The notes under the pieces: model-generated
Databases searched by the model: none
Seen by the model: the letters and a program-made list of their open reading frames with translations, nothing else
Told to the model about the DNA's origin: nothing
Translations under genes and position numbers: made by a program
Shown here: in pieces, positions 59,690-64,000 of the stretch
Layout of the letters: every line of letters begins with the position of its first letter
How positions within the stretch are numbered: position 1 is the first letter of the stretch
Source of the DNA: Lutraria lutraria
Taxonomy: Eukaryota; Mollusca; Bivalvia; Venerida; Mactridae
Assembly (NCBI GenBank): GCA_964023205.1
Contig: OZ026842.1
Location: 7,947,907 to 8,011,906 of the forward strand
DNA: 64,000 nt
Direction of reading: 5' to 3'

Positions 59690-59970
59690 CAAAGAAACTA
59701 CACGTTCGAATCTTAATTCCGCCTATCGGAAATTCAGTAACGCCTTTTCAGTTCCCCATCCGAGTCAACTACCGAACCAAGAACTGTGTTAAGAAAAATC
59801 ACAGGAAAGGTGTGAGGCGTGGATGGATGCTTTACATCTGACCCGATAAAGAAATAAAAAAAACAGGAAAAAATATTCGAAATATGGGTAGGGATATAAA
59901 AGCCGGATTTTCCTGTATCTTCTCTTCCTCTCTAGGGCGGCTCTGAAACGACCAGAACTGTCGTAGTAGG
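59690..59970 (+). mobile_element. tRNA-derived SINE, family C
   Basis: 'acgttcgaatcttaattccg' (box B-like), 'ccttttcagttccccatccg', 'aactgtgttaagaaaaatca', 'caggaaaggtgtgaggc' and the tail 'ggcggctctgaaacgacc'. Same order as the inverted copy at 45560. Confidence 0.75.
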
Positions 59971-60160
59971 ATGGTAAATTTTCATGGGCATTGTATTTCT
60001 TTGCTATACTAGTATTTGCTAACCGTTCTGTTTGAATCGAGTAAAATACTGTATGAGATGAACTAAATAATGTAGTTTGACTATTTATGTAACTAATGTC
60101 AATGGTATAGTGTTGGGAAGTAGGTCGTAAACATGTGTTAGGCCAAAAAATTAAATATAT

Positions 60161-60326
60161 TTCTGGTTTCGTGCTCCTTCAAATATGGTAGGTACTAGAT
60201 AGGGCGGAGCTATTTTTGGCTCTTGATGGCGTTAGGAAAAGTATAGGAAAGTCACAATCGTTCCTCGGACCTTATAAAAGTCTAGGGTTGCGGGTAAAAA
60301 TTAGGGTAGGCCGGGTAACCAGAAAC
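60161..60326. mobile_element. MITE, TIR TTTCTGGTT, third copy
   Basis: Left tttctggtttcgtgctcctt, right gtaggccgggtaaccagaaa. The interior shares 'ggaaaagtatagg' and 'cgttcctcgga' with the other copies. Confidence 0.55.
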
Positions 60327-60515
60327 AAACTCTTATGACGCCTTAAACACTATAACCGCATATACGGTAAAAAGAGCATGACTGAAGCTCATTGATGCAA
60401 AGTAAATATCGTTATTGGATTTATGTATACGCAGAGGTGAACAGGTCACTTCTATTAGTCGATATTTGAAGATAATTGTACAAATAGTAAATAATATAAA
60501 ATCGAGATTTGTGCT

Positions 60516-60523
60516 TATATAAA
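60516..60523 (+). promoter_or_regulatory. TATA box upstream of exon candidate 3
   Basis: TATATAAA followed by 'cacgagagtgaggactg', with no other TATA within several hundred bases. A start at about 60545 would give a roughly 715-base leader to the ATG at 61261. Inferred from signals only. Confidence 0.4.
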
Positions 60524-61260
60524 CACGAGAGTGAGGACTGCCTTGTTATCACGATTTGACAGTCAGAATTATCAACTTAAGTGTTTAAAGTGTGTGGATT
60601 TAAACATTCCAACTACTAATTTATTTGAATAAAAATTGAAATCTAAAAGTTGTTCGCTGAAATCAATTTTTTTGGTGCGGTCAGCACTTAACGAGATTAA
60701 TAGACTGTTTAATAGCCGTTTATCGAATTTAGACCGTTTTTAAAATCTCGGAACGGACGCGAAAGTTTAATTACAAACAAAAATAAACATTTAGCGCAAA
60801 CCAAATATTGTTTTTTGGGAGATTAGTGTTAATAGTGTATTTTAAGATAACGCACATGTCAAGTACACTAATTGTATAAAACGTGGTGGAAAATGGTAAA
60901 AAAGACAGTGTGGATTAAGTAACCGAATGTCACTACGTATCATTTGAATGTTTTAATCGCGAAGTGTTTATTTAAACAAAATCTTAAAGTTTGAAGTCAT
61001 TCTCAAAGGACTGCATTAACGTTATACCACGCGATCTATTCCTAGATAAACTTTTGGCTATGAATTAGCGAGTACTTATTCACGAAATCTAATATCATAT
61101 TAATAATTTTGTGTAAATTTAAGAATTTGTCATACATACACTTGGTTGACTAGACTGGAGATTATATTTCGTGCGTGTTCTAGATGTTTACGAAATTTTA
61201 ACAACGTATTTCTTGCTGGATTGTGTCTAATATTGATTGATTTTTTTGCAAACTTTGAAC

Positions 61261-61268
61261 ATGGAAGG
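61261..61268 (+). CDS. candidate minimal first coding exon (ATG GAA GG / GTGAGT)
   Basis: Start ATG with good context (aac before, G after) followed after two codons plus two bases by the donor GTGAGT (61269-61274). It is phase 2, like the other two candidates. It is so short that only transcript data could confirm it. Confidence 0.25.
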
Positions 61269-61274
61269 GTGAGT

Positions 61275-62828
61275 AGCATGTTATATTTTTAAAATCTTTC
61301 TTAAGGCATTTCTATGCATTTTATAGATTGTTTAAATATCTTTTATCTAACTGTCGGGTACGGTTTACATAAGTCAGCTAATTCTCCGGTACGGTTTACG
61401 GGCATTTAACATCATTGATGGTAATATGTCAGTTAAATTTTGAATATTTAGGAAATACAACAAACTTCAAACACTATGGGTGCGATATGAGTATATTGTG
61501 GTTTGATTGGATCATGTTTTTTTTGTCGATTTAGCATGATTTGAACTTCGCAAATAAGTCAACATATATTTGGTAATGTAAACAGGTTTCAAACGAATTA
61601 TTATTTAGAGGCCTTTGTACATATCGTGTGAAGACCCCATTATTAACATAAATAACATGTTAGCTCATTTTACATGGTACAGAATTCCTAGTCAGTTAGG
61701 CTATTACGTTAAAGCTTTATTGAGCATCCAAGGCTTATAAATGCATGCTAGGCCAAGATCTTCAACCATTCAAATTTGACATTGCAACAAATTTCTGGGT
61801 AACGAAATAAGGAAATGTTCTGAATTGAAACCACACCATTAACACTGCACTTATGGTATGCATGATAGATTAAGGTTAACCAATTGTTTGTTTCTTGTCA
61901 ACCGACCTACACAAACTTTTCCGCGGCGCGACCCTCGACTTTTTATTGGGTCAGAGGAACGGTACATCAATTTTCTCTCCATACGCTTTCAAGGACAAAA
62001 AAGGGCTGGCATATCTACCCTATTCTAACGAGAATGTAACCAAAAACAAACAATTATTTTTAGGCCTTATTTTATTTGACTGTACAAAGTTTTTCATGTA
62101 TGAAAAGTTAAAATGGTGTTTTACTGTTGAGTGACTTAAATAATTCGCACGATCTGTACTTAGCATTGTACATAACCTTCACTTTTTTGTTATTTATAGA
62201 ACATTAACTAAATATTAACCCCTGTTACACTTAATACCAGTCAAGTATTACACATTTTTTCCTGTCCCAAACATTCCTTAAGTGATTCGCTCGTGTACTT
62301 CGCGGATGAATCATCGTCATATCCACCACTTATAAACTCTATCAATATATAACTCTGGCCCGTATGAAGCTATGTCAGATTTAGGGAGGTCAGAGGGGCC
62401 TAATTTTTAAAATTCGTCTGAAGATAGGGAGGGTGGAGAGCGAATCAGTTTAGCCCTTTTCGAAAATATTGCGGAGCTAACCCATCCTAGTCTATCCGGT
62501 TCTTGTGGCCCTGTAATTAATGCGGGCATGTTTCTAGCCAAGATACAAGTACCATGGAATACACTTCTGTCTAGCTATGTAGGCAGACTAATTGATTAAG
62601 AAAGGGTCGTATCTCACGTATATTACTTTACTTTTATTGATCATCGCCTACATTTACATTCAAATATGGTTAAAAACTCAGATAATTATATAGAACACTA
62701 GATTATCGGCATTTTCACCGATTATTTCATTGTATATATTTGATTGGGGCGGGGGGCATGACATAAATTTGATAAAGAAATAAGTGTATCAAAAACATTG
62801 CCATCTTCTATGCAGTGCTTAGACATGT
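61275..62828. other. spacer, no supported gene
   Basis: The open frame at 61895-62134 begins at TTG. It has a locally GC-richer start but neither splice signals nor a recognisable domain. Confidence 0.3.
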
Positions 62829-63104
62829 GTGGTTAAGGCAAAGGTTCTTGTTTATTACAGTGTTGCCCCCAGCCAATTTTAGTTGGCTTATGAGGCACAT
62901 CTTTTGTTCGCATTGTACCTCCTGAACCCCTTCTCTTTTTTCCGGGGGCCTGACTGAGATTGGCCTACGATGACCATTACTTAACTTGTTGTAGGCTCGC
63001 CAAACAACCCGTATCAATTCTAACCCAGTCTCCACTGGGGTTCGAACCTTCGCACTCCCGCTCCAAAGGCGCGGACACCTTAATCATTCGGCCATAGTTG
63101 TGGT
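62829..63104 (-). mobile_element. tRNA-derived SINE, family A, inverted
   Basis: On the minus strand: 'ggccgaatgattaaggtgtc', 'gcgcctttggagcgggagtg', box B 'ggttcgaaccccagtggaga', 'ctgggttagaattg', tail 'cactgtaataaacaagaacc'. Confidence 0.8.
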
Positions 63105-63607
63105 GTATTTCTGAAGACAAAAATGTCACCTGATCAACTGACACACATTCCGATAAATGCACGTTGACTATCGACGATTGGCAAATAATTTCTCCAAAAT
63201 TAGGTACACTTATGTACATGTATTATGTAACCACACACAAAAAACATGGTTACAGTACAAAGTCCATCAGATAGCTTCAGTTGCGCGACGAAACCTCTTT
63301 CGATAAGGCGACATTGAGTGTAATCCGAAAGATGAAGGATTCAAACAGAGATATATTCGCACTTAATGTAAACATTATCAGACGTATTAATGATACAAAG
63401 TTCATGGAAGCACTTAACACTATCAGAATGCTAGTTTAATGTATGCTGAGTATATGTCTGGTAAGAAATTGAAATAAACTGACTTGAATGTACTTAATTG
63501 TGAGGACGACATACTTTGGATCCATGGGTACGTTATAGAACAATGAGATATGCTTTTCATATTATGGCAACCAATACCTATGAATATACGAGTACTAGTA
63601 GACCGCG
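63105..63607. other. spacer, no gene seen
   Basis: No supported exon or repeat. Confidence 0.3.
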
Positions 63608-63822
63608 AACTTTGTCCATTGGTTGGTGCGCTGGAATTGTAAACCGACGATCCGGGTTCGAGTCTTGGTCGCGGCAGGTCATAATCATTTCCTTAAAAAT
63701 TTGACAACAAAGTCGATTTTCCGTCTCCTTGTAGAAGGGTGAGTTAGTACTGGTTAGAATACAGTCCAGGAAATCCTGTTAGGTGAACCGGTCGCTGGCG
63801 GCTGTATATAACTGAACTATTG
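63608..63822 (+). mobile_element. tRNA-derived SINE, family B
   Basis: Head 'ccattggttggtgcgctgga', box B 'gggttcgagtcttgg', 'ggcaggtcataatcatttcc', 'gagttagtactggttagaat', 'gttaggtgaaccggtcgctg'. The best preserved family B copy. Confidence 0.8.
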
Positions 63823-64000
63823 TGTAACCGGCGTGAATTGGAAAATATACCGCATAATATGTGTCGAGAACCTGGTATAGAGGAAATAAATCTCTTATTT
63901 TTTCTGTATGTACAGTGATTATGACAGACTGTGTCACTTGTGATATATTGCATAACTTGAATTCGAAATATGAGCGATGTCTTATCTTTACGGTCTACAG

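Noticed and set aside
61895..62134. 79-codon frame as an exon
   Set aside because: Begins at TTG. Despite a GC-richer start there is no clear acceptor and no similarity I can name.

Overview
This is a stretch of an invertebrate animal genome. It is AT-rich and intron-rich, with canonical GT-AG introns and dense MITE and tRNA-SINE insertions. A bivalve mollusc is the best guess, because a secreted glycine-rich protein here resembles shell-matrix proteins of the shematrin type and the repeats are of kinds I associate with molluscs. That assignment is inference. No prokaryotic gene organisation is present.

Layout. Positions 1-8034 are one long satellite of a roughly 41-bp unit with higher-order duplications. 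Positions 8725-12073 hold the last six exons of an S-formylglutathione hydrolase (esterase D) gene on the + strand. Its first exons are not in the window, so the satellite very probably lies in one of its introns. Positions 12074-17070 are non-coding, with MITEs and a retroelement-like hammerhead-ribozyme-like motif. Positions 17073-18327 hold a TATA-driven two-exon gene for a secreted glycine-rich protein, interrupted by an in-frame TGA. Positions 22649-31378 hold a complete 12-coding-exon calpain of the calpain-5/TRA-3 type (637 aa, intact Cys-His-Asn triad, C-terminal C2 domain) with several transposon-derived insertions in its introns.

From 31.4 kb to the end there is no recognisable complete gene. 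I see three candidate first coding exons (ATG at 45117, 56552 or 56492, and 61261). Each ends at a good splice donor in the same phase (2), and two have TATA-like boxes upstream. They may be alternative 5' exons of one gene whose body lies to the right of the window. The rest is repeats: at least five tRNA-headed SINE families, about a dozen MITE families, a 74-bp tandem array grown from a MITE terminus, a 38-bp perfect hairpin flanked by a 7-bp target duplication, and other hairpin elements.

The genes do not form a functional cluster. ESD is a housekeeping formaldehyde-detoxification enzyme, the calpain is a cytosolic regulatory protease, and the glycine-rich protein is a secreted structural product. 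All clear genes read on the + strand.
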